A program made the translations under genes and the position numbers. Shown here piece after piece: positions 11,725-22,570 of a DNA stretch of 64,000 bases (position 1 is the stretch's first letter; each line of letters begins with the position of its first letter). Source of the DNA: Oscheius onirici (Eukaryota > Nematoda > Chromadorea > Rhabditida > Rhabditidae); assembly GCA_932521025.1 (NCBI GenBank), contig OW051471.1, positions 1,364,001-1,428,000 on the forward strand. Reading direction: 5' to 3'. The notes under the pieces are model-generated. The model was given only the letters and a program-made list of their open reading frames with translations. It had not been told where the DNA came from and did not search any database.

Positions 11725-11888
11725 CAAGCATATGCGCGCGGACCGGCTGAGGCCGGTCCGGTCCAATTTTTGAATAACGGCGGGCGGACCTGACCGGCGC
11801 GGTCCATTTTGAAAATCGGACCGGACCGGGTCGGTCCAATTTGAAAAACGGACCAGACCGGACTGGTCCGGTCCAGCGCACATGCTTG
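11725..11888. mobile_element. hAT-like word MITE, GGACCGGTCC type
   Basis: Ends are CAAGCATATGCGC and GCGCACATGCTTG, with a perfect 8-bp target duplication GACACATC (11717-11724 and 11889-11896). The interior is almost entirely GGACCGG/CCGGTCC words, separated by short AATTTTTGAA or TTTGAAAA spacers. The same family occurs at 57502-57683 and, truncated, near 56983. Confidence 0.82.
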
Positions 11889-12367
11889 GACACATCGGCA
11901 CTTCCGTAGTATTGCAAGCATAAGAAGAGCCATCTTCCTACTTTTTCGTACAAACAGGAACTTGATATAAGGGTTGCGTTCTGTTCATTTGTTCTTCAAC
12001 AGATGGTAGTCAAAAACGCGTGATTTTTATAAAAAAGTTTCTTTACCGTCAAAATTTTCCTGTTTTCTAGGGAGGACTCGCCTTCGAAAAGGGGCACCTT
12101 GTAAAAAATTTGGCTGAATATCCAATGTTTACACGGTGTATCTGTTTGCTACAGTACGCAGTGAGCACTACGCACACATTGTATACTCAGCCGAGATTTT
12201 TGCAAAACGACCTTTTTTTCATCGACAATTTTCACTGCCAGTCAGTCCCCTTCTTGCCCTTCTTGCTTGTTCTTGCATTTTTGGACCGTTTGTTTCATCT
12301 TTTTCATAAACGAGTTGCAATGTCTTTTCTCAATGAATTGCATATCTGGCATTAAAACCAAACAAAC

Positions 12368-13859
12368 CGGCATTTCCGCCACATTCCTATCCATATACGA
12401 GCCATCTTCCTGCAGCGTATAGACTCTCCTAGTCCGGAAAACTTCGACATAGCTGAGAAAGGAGATTACTGTAACTATCCCAATGTAATAGAAGGTCCTG
12501 GGACGTTTCCAGATCTGAATTTTTCTTTTTTTGAGTATTTTTGACCAAAATACCTGAGCGTAATCGAAAGGCCAACAGACGGCCGTGTACATGCAAAAAG
12601 TGAGCAAAAAATTGCCGAAAACGTGCATAGAAAAGTTGGTTCCGGTCAGGTAGGACAGAAAAATGCCGAAATATTGGAACTCAGGGCCTAAAAAGGTTGA
12701 AAATTGGTGAAAAATGGGCGGGAAAAATACCTAATCCTAAGCGTCGGGTGGCTCTGAAGAGCTGAACTGCGAGAGCGAGGGAAATGTCGACGACGCCTGG
12801 AATTTTTTGGAGTTTCTTTTTACCCTAGAAAAGATTCACAGATTGCTCAAAAAAGTGTGCTTTACGTTTAGTGAAACATTTTTTTGGTTATGGTGGTACG
12901 AAACCTTTCAAAACTCTGCAGACTCTCAGTGACGGAAAATGAATTTTAACAATACTTGTAAATATTCAACTTGTACTAAATTTTTCGTAACTGAAAGTAG
13001 TCAACGATTTAAAAACGCTTTCTTCGAATAAAAGACTGACATCGGGTGAAAAACGTAAACCTTTTTCATTTTTCGCAAAAATTGTATTTCACCAAGTTCT
13101 CTAGAGCAGTGAAAGTGAAAGATCCTCGCTGAGTGGAATAAACAAAAAAAGTTGTGTGCAAAAAATGCCTTAAAATTTGTGCTTCATCGTGTTCACTAAA
13201 GCAGCAGCTTCGTTAGAAGAATGTTTTGCAGAATGCGGTGATGAAAATATACAAGACAATACTCAAATAGAAGCCTCGGTATTTGCTTTTTTACCCCAAA
13301 AGTTTTCCATTTGACTGTCATTCGATTAATTTTCTTCACCTTATTTGCTTTCTGCACCAACTTCAGTGATAGAAAAAGTTCACACTACGGTCCAATACAA
13401 GAATTCGCTGAAACTGAAAGTTTGTCGCTGGACGATACTGTACCTTTTTGACTAAAACGTTCAATTGTCAAAAGTTTATGCTGTAAAACTGTATCAACTC
13501 CATCAAATCTTGCGACTAGATAACGGTTAGGGAGAAAACGATGAAAGTTTAAAAAATTTACTTTTCATCAAGTTTTCGCACAATCAAAAACACTTGATGT
13601 GTTGTTACCATATCTAAAACGAAGTAATAAAAATTGCTTCAGAAAACCCTGTTATACAAAGTTTTTAAAAGAAACAATATGATTGTGAATCTCGTAGGAA
13701 AAACCAACCTGTGAAGATGAAAACATGAAAGTAGGCCTTCCTAAAAGTGGACTTTTCGGAGCTGATCAGCATGACGAGGACGAAAATGTAGAAAAGTTGA
13801 CAGATGAAAACGAGAACCAGTTCTGATGTGAGGAGACGGTCCCAGTGAATCAAGGACAT
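12368..13859 (-). CDS. srg-like serpentine chemoreceptor, TM1-TM4 exons
   Basis: Nematode-specific seven-helix receptors of this type act in chemosensory neurons. Exons are 13709-13859, 12731-12796, 12554-12687 and 12368-12514, all in phase with GT-AG introns. The start at 13859 gives MSLIHWDRLLTSELVLVFIC, a first membrane helix. FRKAYFHVFIFTG-VVDISLAL matches the srg pattern after TM1. The third-helix region CMYTAVCWPFDYAQ-IWKRP resembles the srg N-R-Y-T-A-x-x-x-P-x-x-Y-x-x-I-W motif with the N-R lost. The ORF would run into a non-helical tail after MPDMQFIEKR, so I place a donor at ATGCCG|GTTTGT (12368). TM5 is missing; TM6-TM7 are probably at 8631-8944. The family call is moderate, and pseudogenisation is possible. 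Confidence 0.62.
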
Positions 13860-14937
13860 TCTGAAATACCTTTTTTCATTTTTGTAACATACACGCAAAA
13901 AAAAAGAAAAGAAAAAGTTTGAAAAAAAGTTTAAAAAAGCTTCAAAAAACTAAAAATGTAGTGAAAATGGTGCAGTTGCAGTCAGGTAACCAGCTAAACG
14001 CTCTTCGGTTTCCAATTTACACAGAAATGAAGCAAAAACAAGGATTACTTGATACTCAAGACCAGAACGTCTTGCCGATGCTCAGATCATATTCTACTGA
14101 CTTTGAAACAAAAATGAAGCGAAAGTTCGTTGGAGGAAAACTGGTAGGGGTCTTTATCAAATCTAACAATAACCCGACAAAATGCATGATTTTTCGTCGA
14201 GGGGGAGCGTTGGTGGATCGGCACTCCTGCATTAGGTCTACTCTTCAGAAAAAAAGTGAAACTAATTAAACTCTTTTTCATAAAAAAAAATGACGCAAGG
14301 AGTATCATGATCAATAAAAAGTGCGTCTTTGGTTATTGAAGAGAAGCAAAAAAAACTCAATTTTGGGAAATATGGTTCAATACAGAGTGACATTGTCAAT
14401 ATGGTATTCAGACTCTTTTCTATCGACTTTGAAAGTCGTTTTTACAAAATGCTGGGGAGAAAGTACCATGTATCTATAAAAGTATCTGTAAAAAAACTTT
14501 CTGAACATGAGTTATATGAATTATTTTTGCAACACCAGCTTTTCTGTTCAAGAAACTTTGAAGCCGAAGTAAGCAGTGTCACAATGTAGTGTTCTGTAAT
14601 CAATGAACACTGAAACATGTCAACTTTTGTTGGAAAATGTTAGGCTTAGAGAAAAACCTTTGTTCCCAATGAGCTTGCTTTGACCATAAATTCCAGGAAA
14701 TGTTGATCTGAATGGTCGTTAGCCTAGAAACTGGCAGTAAAGCGTGTTGACTTTTATTTAGAGCAGGCCTTTTTTGGTAGGGTCGTTTCCTCTGGCGTAA
14801 CTTTTGTTTTAGACAAGGAAAGATTTTTTTTTGAAAGTCGTTTGCTGTGCATGAGTAAACAGTTCATTTGCTGGATTATGTAGAAAACTTAAAAGAAAAG
14901 AAAAATTCTTGAAGAATAATTCAAGATTTGCTGTTTC
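13860..14937. other. Upstream of the srg-like gene, nothing recognised
   Basis: A plus-strand open frame at 13919-14269 (116 codons, lysine rich) shows no domain or splice context. No other signal is supportable. Confidence 0.3.
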
Positions 14938-15400
14938 TCAGTCTTTTCTACCTCCCCCTCCAATTACTGGGAATTGATAGAGGTCACGCACAGAAGCTGG
15001 CTGACTGAGACGCTCCCAGAGAAATGGAGTAGGAAGTTTCTCACGAAGTCCAAAGTCTGAAAGAATCTGGCGAGAGAGACATATTTTGACGAGAGGGATC
15101 AGACTGTAGGGAATGTGGGAGAGTATGGAAAGAGCTGATGGGGAGCAAAGCAACAGGCTCAACAGACGAATTTTCTGAGATTTTCGACTAAAAATAGAGG
15201 TCAGATTGTCGACCACAGCGTAGATGTAGGCAAGTTGAAGCCAATTGAAAATTTAAAAAAGTCGAAAAGTATACGACTCACAGTTACCAATCTTTTCAGG
15301 GAGGGTCGCAGCTACCGAATACAAAACAGACGGCTCAAAAATCTTCCCAAAACAGCCTTTCTTTGAAGCCAAACACTTTTTTCTTTTCAAAACCTCGTTT
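14938..15400 (-). other. Coding-like minus-strand block, structure unresolved
   Basis: The minus strand is open over LASKKGCFGKIFEPSVLYSV and A-A-T-L-P-E-K-I-G-N up to a donor-like GTAACTGTGAGT at about 15280. After an acceptor TATTTTTAG at about 15190, two further frames stay open for 60-80 codons. Phase-correct joining gives an early stop (ENLRKFVC), whereas the longer hydrophobic frame is out of phase. Either the gene ends there or this is a decayed gene. I recognise no family. Confidence 0.22.
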
Positions 15401-15769
15401 TACTGAAACGCCTTCTTCCTCTCTTCCGTCTAGAAAGTACTTATTTTCACGCATTCAAACAAAAAAGCAAGGATTCAAAAACAATTCGCTGTAGCTTTTG
15501 CCTTGTAGCCCAAAAACTTTTTTCCGCGTGTTTGTTGGCTCTAAACTATGAAAACTAGCGGTGAAAACTGAGACTTTTTCGTTTCCGAGGCGTCCCCGAA
15601 GCTTTTTTATTTAGTCCCTGCAAGAGAACAACGTTTGTCCCCAAACTTGTCTTTTAATAACTTCCCCTTGAAATGTAATAACTTTTTCCCTATTCCACCA
15701 AAGTTCTTATTATTTACACCGAAAGTTCCTCCCCTTAGAACTTTTATCGATGCATTTCGCATGACCGGA
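15401..15769. other. No feature seen
   Basis: AT-rich sequence with no gene or repeat that I can support. Confidence 0.3.
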
Positions 15770-15985
15770 TCACATCCGAAGAGTAGAGGGGTCTTGGAGT
15801 GATGATGAGTGCGTTGAATGACCAGGGTTGCTCAAGCTACGTGATCCGCTGGACAGGCTAGGCTGGCGAGAGATGCCAGGGTAGACTACCTTCGTGTACT
15901 ACCACCCGGGATTGAACTTGCGATCGCTTTCTTCATAGACTGTCATCCTATCCACTTGCCTATCCGGGCCCTAACTGGTATGTAG
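15770..15985 (-). repeat. tRNA-derived SINE-like segment
   Basis: On the minus strand, GGCCCGGATAGGCAAGTGGA is an A-box-like region and AAGTTCAATCCCGGG a B box. It is followed by a GC-richer tail running to about 15770. The T-arm does not pair properly, so this is a tRNA-related repeat rather than a tRNA gene. Confidence 0.45.
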
Positions 15986-16311
15986 AGAGATCGAAATTTT
16001 TTTACACATGTACGTTTGTACAAAACGATGTGCTTTGAGTACATACTTAGGAAGCAGATGAAACAAAAAAATCAGTGAAGAAGAATGGTTCAAAGAGCGG
16101 ACTCGGAAAAGTTGGAAATATATCGTTTTTTTTGAGATTGTATCCACACACGTACTGCCGTGAAAATTGCTCTGGTAATTGCGCGTAGCTCGAAGCGCTA
16201 CCCGGTATTTTGGCTTCCCGTTGGCTTAGGGCGGCGCGCTGAAAACTGAAAATCGCTTTATCTCGAATTCCATTCAACCAATAGATAATCGTTTTTCAAA
16301 AAAGCAAAATA

Positions 16312-16566
16312 CTCGTCTCATTGAGCTGAGGTTTTCACTAATTGACAACTTTTTGGTAGGATGCAACCCTGTAGAGTTATGGCCAAAATGGTGTTTTGAT
16401 CAAAACTTAAACTGTTCACTGTGCTCAGACGGTAATATATCCAGGTCTCTCATATAGCCTATTAATTCGGCCTAGGGTAGACCTACATTTTGGAACCAAG
16501 TTTGCCCGATTTCGTTGAATTTGGAGAAAGTTATAAGCGTTTTTTAAATACTTATGACGCACCCTA
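16312..16566. repeat. Foldback-family right arm, solo fragment
   Basis: Closely matches the right arms of the elements at 55872-56870 and 2822-3938: the blocks around GATGCAACCCTGTAGAG, CTGTGCTCAGACGGTAA and TTCGGCCTAGGGTAGACC. No left arm or tRNA-like block is present. Confidence 0.6.
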
Positions 16567-16839
16567 ATACTACGGGACACGACTTCTGACGCCCCCTAAT
16601 ATCATATCATGAACATTTTTCCGCTTCACCAACAAGGTTATCCCAAATTTTTGAAAAATAATAAAAGATCGGAAAATCTCTTCGGGAAATGGTAAAAGTG
16701 TCAAGGACTGACCAAAGACTGCCTCAATATCCCACAATAATCCCAAAAAAGCATCAGAAGTACGAAAGATTTATCAAGGCCGAGAGTTTATATATGCACA
16801 CTTGGTCACAGTCCTCGGTTTTATCTTTTCTCCTCTCTT

Positions 16840-18309
16840 CTAGACCTTTCGAGCCGCAGACTGCTGGACACTCTGCTGCGTCTTGGCGTCGTCAGCAAAG
16901 AGCTCATTGCCCATGCCGTTCAGCGTTTCGTAGGCCGGATCCTTGGCGTCGGCCTTTTTGACCTGTTCCGGCGCTTTGAAGTCCTTCTTCTGCTGCCCCT
17001 TCTTATCGTCCTTTTTCTCATCTTGCGTCTTCTTCTTCTCTTTCGGGTCCTCTTCACCTTCGCCGCCGAAGACCTCGTTTCCCATGCCGTTCAGCGTCTC
17101 GTAGGCCGGATCTTTGGCGTCGGCTTTGACTGCTTTTGGCGGCGGCTGAAAGAAGGGAGAGAGTTTTAGGATCCTTCATCTTTTGTAGGCAAATTTTTTT
17201 TGAAAATAGCTACCCAGACCACCTATTTAGAAGAACACTCGCCTTCCGAAAAAGCAAAGTTCTGTAAACGACATTTTTCGGATCTAAAAGGGAATTTTCA
17301 AGTTTCCCGATGTTCTACAAAAAGTGTAGCCCTTGATCCGTTCTACGACTTTGCAGACCATCCGAAAGCACGAAAAAACCGTCAAATAGCTGGAAATGCG
17401 TATTTTTTGGCAAGGTGGGCTTCTATTACAGCAGAAATTTGAATTACTGCTTATTGGCTCAGTATCCAACATTTGCATGCTACCGCAACCCAGATGTCAG
17501 TATCAAATCACCATTTACCTTTTTTTATTCTCTGGTTCATTTACCGTGGACACACTCTTTTCCAAAGTCGAATTGACTCTTGTCACCTTTTTTTCGATTT
17601 CAGATCACTCTCAGCTCTTTTTGGAGAGACTTTAAGTATTTTTATGCAACCTATAACTGATCAAAATTGAAGGTCACTAGCTAGCTGAAATTGATGTTTT
17701 CTTTGAAACAAAAAGATAGTTTTCACCTCCGCTGTGGGCCCAATAAGAAAAAACCTGAACTAACCTTGAACTTTTCCTTCTTTTTCTTCTCTCCAAAGAC
17801 TTCGTCGTTTTTCATGCCGTTCAGCGTCTCGTAGGCTGGATCCTTGGCCTTGGCCTTCTTGTCCTCGTCTTCCGGCTTCTCAAATTGGTCCTTTTCCTTT
17901 GCGGGCAAGGCCTTTTTGTTGGCCTTTTCAGAATCTCTCTTCTCGTAGCCCGTTCCGATGCCGCTGATTCCCGTTCCGGTCATGCCAGTCGTGTCGGTTT
18001 CCGTCTTTTCCGTCTTCTCTCTAGTCGACTTGGTCTTGTTTGTCGTCGAGACCTTGGTTGCCGTGTCTTTGGCCGTATTGTCCTAAAAATGGTCACTGTT
18101 ACTATCACGGTTACTGTTACTGTCACTATCTGATTCTCTGTCTCTGACTCTCCCTCTGTCAGTTTGTCTCTCTCACACTGACTCTCTTTCTGTTACTGCC
18201 ACTATTACTGTCCAATCGACTCTCAATCCAGTAGACTCACCTTCTTCTTGCTGCCACAGTAGAACAGCGGGACGGTAGCCACGAAGGAGAGCAGAAGAAG
18301 CCACAACAT
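16840..18309 (-). CDS. Lysine-rich secreted or type I protein with DPAYETLNGM repeats
   Basis: Function unknown. Exons are 18241-18309, 17765-18082 and 16840-17145, giving 230 aa in phase. Residues 1-19 (MLWLLLLSFVATVPLFYCG) form a signal peptide or membrane anchor. A Thr/Lys-rich stretch follows, then three copies of a motif AK-DPAYETLNGM-x-N-(D)-E-[VL]-F at roughly residues 105-122, 137-154 and 195-212. Lys/Glu-rich linkers separate them. Each motif holds a YETL (YxxL) tetrapeptide. Low complexity apart from the repeats suggests a disordered protein whose repeats are short linear motifs. Proteins with repeats of this style occur in nematodes, but I cannot name a characterised one. Splice sites are conventional. 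Confidence 0.72.
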
Positions 18310-19669
18310 GTCGTCCCAGGAGCTAGATGGCAAACTACTTCCAGATGCTGTTTGTGGACTTTTAATTGCTCGAAAATAATACATTTGGAATTCAAAAAAC
18401 TTCCAAGCAAAAAGTTACTGTAATCAAGCAAAAGTAAAATTATTGACAATAAATCAGTGTAACAAAATCGTATTCAGAAGTAACCTGTCACTATATGGCC
18501 TCTTTGAATCAAAGACCGCATTGTGAAAGCCGACGAAACTTGACAGAAATTGCAATTTGAAATACGAAAGAGACATGGTTATCGAAATGCCTACAAACAA
18601 AAGAAATCTCAACTTTTTGACACAAAAAACATAGGGTGTGACAAAAATGCATGAAAATGATAGAAAATGGGAAAAAACGTCAGAGGATTACAAAAACGGG
18701 TGAGATCAAGAAAAGGAGTAAGAGGGAAAAAAGCTGATGTGAGCGAGAAGGAGGAGAACAAGAGTCTCTTTTCACATTTCGTAGATTTCTTGAGGAGAAA
18801 ATAATCCACCCAGCTCTTTGCAACTTTTCACGCAAAAGATTGTTCACAAGATTCTGTTAGACGTCGGTTACCAGTCTTAGAAACCGTTTATTTCGCGATG
18901 GTTCAGTTTTTTTCCATTTTTACTTCAGACCGTTCCAATTACTACTTTACCATCGTGTTTCCATTCAACTACTTAGCCAGTCTTGCACACAAAATATCCT
19001 ACAACGGTTCAAAAGAAACTTCCCCGAATTGGATCATCGTAGTGCTTGTATTGTTCTCTTTCGCTAAATCACAACTATTCGAAACTTTTTTATGCGATTT
19101 TTCTTACGATCTTTTTCCAGAACATTTTTAGAGGTTTGGAATCACTTTTTGAATTCAAAACTGTTCAATTTTGGTTGCTATCAAGAGTGCTACCGCTAGT
19201 ACTTGTTCTTCATCTCCCATCTATTTATCTTCAACCCGAAACGAAGAATTCTAGAAAAAGTCAAAGGATTCTTTCCCAACAAGTATTAAACTATCAATCT
19301 ATCTAACAGGAAAAAAACTACGAAGAATGAACCGCTTGCGAGAGTCAGAGAAGTCTTTCCGGGCCATTTTTTTCTTTTTCACTTTTTTTACGTTTCCCCT
19401 CGCTGTCAGTACATATATTCCATTCCTTCCCTGTTTACCCGCAATCTGAAACAAACTTCTCGAAAATTTAGGAAGAAGACCCCCCACCCCCCCCCCCCCA
19501 ATCGGACTGGATACCTTTCCAGAAAACTGTTGAAAGCCCGGACCAACTTTTTCAGCCGCTTCTCTATTCGTGACCGCTCCCCTAAACTTGCGCCCGTCCA
19601 GTCTGTTTTTCTACCAACGGGACAACATAAAATGGGATCTCAGGATGGGTGATCAAGCATCCAGACGTC
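18310..19669. other. Intergenic between divergent genes
   Basis: This presumably holds the promoters of both the repeat protein (-) and the collagen (+). It contains a C-homopolymer tract at 19481-19499 and no recognisable gene. Confidence 0.4.
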
Positions 19670-21722
19670 ATGTCTTGGTCTGTCGGAATCGTCTCAGCTG
19701 TGGCCATTGCCACAATTTTCGTCAGCTTCGGCAGCATCTACAGTCTCGTCAAGGAGATTGAGGACCTCCAAAATGACATTTCCAGTGGAATGGCTACTTT
19801 CAAGGCGAGTATGGGTGTTTTGGTGGTTTTCCTTAGGTTTTTTTGCGGTTGAAAATTTCAGAACTTTCTCAAGAAACGTGATTCAATTACCAAGTCTTTA
19901 AAAGCAGTCTTAGAATTGGGGAAAAGACGAAACAAGAATTTTTCAAAGACCTGCCTAAAACTTTTTCTGTACAACTTTTAGTATGTTTTAAAATTTATAC
20001 ATAAGCGTGCCACACGGAAACCAGAAACAACAAAAAAGGTTTGTGGACGAGGTGAAGCACATCCAAAAATTCCATGCATTTTTCTTGTTTTTGTTGTGGG
20101 CTTCTGTTCGTCATTGAATTACAATTTATCCGGAAGAAACACTCAAAAAAAACTTTTCATTTTGAGCAATCGAATAAGCCACAAAAATTTAGCCAAAGAT
20201 TTCCTTCCTAAAGTTTTCTTCAATTCTGTAGAAGCCTGACTATTATTGCTATAAAAAACGAGCGTGAGTTTCGCAACAAATAACTAGATCTGTCGGAGAA
20301 AATTATAAAAGTCCGAAAAAATAGGTTTGTCTATTTCTAAACTCATCGAAATTTGGAAATACCAAGGGTCAGTGAATGTTTTAGCATTTCTCTCTCGATA
20401 GTGACGTAGCAGATCAGAGTAGGAACAGAAAATTGTACCTCCTGCAACTTTCTAAGTTTCTCCGTCTTCTTTCTTCTCAATCCTATAGCCAGATCATTTT
20501 CCCGTTTTTTATTGTCTTCTGATTTATTTTTCAGTTTGTTTCAGTTTGTTTGAAATTTATAGGCTGACATAATTGCAACTCACAATGCGATTTCTATTGG
20601 AATTTTAGAAAAATGAGAACATACCAGAGCAAAGAAAAAAAAGCAAAAAATACTCGTTAGTTCCCCGAAATACAGAAAAATGTAAGGCGATGTTTGCTCA
20701 AAAATACAAGGATCGTTTAGATAGCGCTTCGCGGATTTATTGAAAGGGGAAAGAAAAGCTATACTTACGGTTATCTTGAAACATGAAACAGCCCAACTCG
20801 CGGCCACCATACGTTTTCCATGCTCCAAAACAGACTTTTTTTAAACATTCAGACCCTATTTCCAGAGCATGTTCAAAGTAAAAAACTATTCAAAATCTAC
20901 CCCTCTTTCAGGTAGTCTCCGACCAGACCTGGGAACAGATGCTCGAAGTCAGACAAAATCCTCTTGGAACACCCTCTGCCGACCAGTCTTCCAGCTACCG
21001 TTTCGCTCTTCTCTCCGGAAGAAAGAAGCGTTCCGCCGGTGCCGATCAGTGCCAGTGTGGTCCCAAGAGTGAGGGCTGTCCTGCTGGACCCCCCGGTCCC
21101 CAGGGAGAGACCGGTCTACCCGGTCTGGCTGGAACTGACGGAAAGGATGGAGAGGATGGTCGTGATGGTTTGGATATTCTGGCCGAGAAACTGGTTCCCG
21201 AGGGATGCATCAAATGCCCGGCTGGACCTCCTGGTAAGTCACTGATCGCTGTTGCTGTTACTGTTACTCTCACTCTCACCCTCATTATCATAATCCTCCA
21301 TTTCAGGACCTCCCGGACCCCCTGGAGGACCCGGACCTGACGGACAACCCGGTCATCCTGGTCGCCGCGGACCCCAAGGAAACAATGGTCCCAAAGGAGA
21401 GCGTGGCCCTCAAGGAGACGAAGGAGATCAGGGACCGGCTGGACGTGAAGGACCCAAAGGACCGGCTGGAGAGCCCGGAACCCAGTATTCTGAAGGACCT
21501 GCCGGACATCCCGGAGCTCCTGGAGAACGTGGAAGCGCCGGAGAACCAGGAAAAGACGGTGAGAGCGGTCCTGGAGGAGAAAAAGGTCGTCCCGGATATC
21601 CCGGAAGCGCTGGAAAGTCCGGAGATCGTGGTCTGGACGGTCATCCCGGAGCTCCTGGAAAGGACGGAGGACATGGACCCGATGCTGGCTACTGCCAATG
21701 CCCTCCAAGAAACAATGCTTAG
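19670..21722 (+). CDS. Cuticle collagen
   Basis: A structural collagen of the nematode exoskeleton, secreted and trimerised. Exons are 19670-19804, 20912-21233 and 21307-21722, giving 290 aa. The N-terminal cuticle collagen domain (MSWSVGIVSAVAIATIFVSF, then YSLVKEIEDLQ) includes a type II membrane anchor. A dibasic processing site SGRKKRSA follows. Cysteine clusters CQCG-x6-C, CIKC and a terminal YCQC bracket two Gly-X-Y blocks. The start at 19670 begins the hydrophobic domain; an upstream ATG at 19645 is out of frame. Intron 1 (19805-20911, 1.1 kb, long for this family) requires a GC donor, AAG|GCGAGT. The nearby GT donors put exon 2 in a frame with an early stop. Confidence 0.9.
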
Positions 21723-22016
21723 AAATTTTGAGAAAAATGAAACTTTTGATTCGCGAAATGTTTGGAAAGTCGTATGTTTTACCGAAAAGATAAAATCAAA
21801 ACCTATAGGGGAACTTCAAAGGTCATGGGATTTTTTTCTTTTTTTTTAAACATTTCCAAGTTTACAAAGCGTTGACTCACAATCCGTACAAGTTTTGTCT
21901 ATGGTACAAGAGTAAAATCTTGTTGTGCATAAAAATATCTAGACAGTCTCCACAAAAATGATGAGTGCGGTTTCACGTACGTTGCTACAAATCATGAAGC
22001 AATTTACCATCACATC
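21723..22016. other. Collagen 3' flank
   Basis: About 60 bp spanning the collagen stop (21705-21765) recurs in diverged form at 22497-22560, beyond the hAT-like element. No gene is seen. Confidence 0.4.
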
Positions 22017-22370
22017 TATACTTGGGCACCGAGCCGGCTCGAGCCGGAAGGTTTTTTGCGAGTTTCTCCAAATCTGCTCCAATTTTCTCAATTTTTTTCC
22101 AGACATTGCTTATTGCTTTGTTGACTTCTGACAAACAAGAAATTGGAAATTAAATTAGTAATATTCGAGAAAAATGGAAAAGTGGGTAGCCTTGACCGCC
22201 GAGCTTTTCCATTTTTCTCGAAAATTACTAATTTAATTTCCAATTTCTTGTTTGCCAGAAGTCAGCCAAGCAGTAACCAATTTCTGGAAAAAAAAATCGA
22301 GAATATTGGAGCAGATTTGGAGATAATCGCAAAAACCGTCCGGCTCGAGCCGGCTCGGTGCCCAAGTAGA
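22017..22370. mobile_element. hAT-like word MITE, GAGCCGGCTC type, with long palindrome
   Basis: Ends are TATACTTGGGCACCGAGCC and GGCTCGGTGCCCAAGTAGA, with a perfect 8-bp target duplication ATCACATC (22009-22016, 22371-22378). Inside the GAGCCGG words is a long near-perfect palindrome. Its inner arm around GAAATTGGAAATTAAATTAG pairs with the inverse near 22235. At 354 bp it is longer than its relatives. Confidence 0.82.
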
Positions 22371-22496
22371 ATCACATCTATGAATTTCGCGAAGCACAAA
22401 GAAATCGAGGTGGATACTACTGTGTTTTACAAAAACGCGTCATTCAATGACCACAAAGACACATATTTTACCGCTTGCTGGGAAAACCTAAGAGTG

Positions 22497-22565
22497 CCCA
22501 CCAAGAAACGATTCTTAGAGATTTTGAGAGAAATGAAACGTTTGATTCGAGAAATTTTTTACTTT
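22497..22565 (+). repeat. Diverged duplicate of the collagen 3' end
   Basis: CACCAAGAAACGATTCTTAG and following bases mirror the collagen terminus CTCCAAGAAACAATGCTTAG plus about 45 bp of its 3' flank. Only the final few codons and early UTR are represented. Confidence 0.5.
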
Positions 22566-22570
22566 TTCTG

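Noticed and set aside
13919-14269. 116-codon plus-strand open frame upstream of the receptor
   Set aside because: Lysine-rich start inside an A-rich tract, no family resemblance.
21046-21708. Long minus-strand frames across the collagen
   Set aside because: Shadows of the Gly-X-Y repeats, which keep other frames open.
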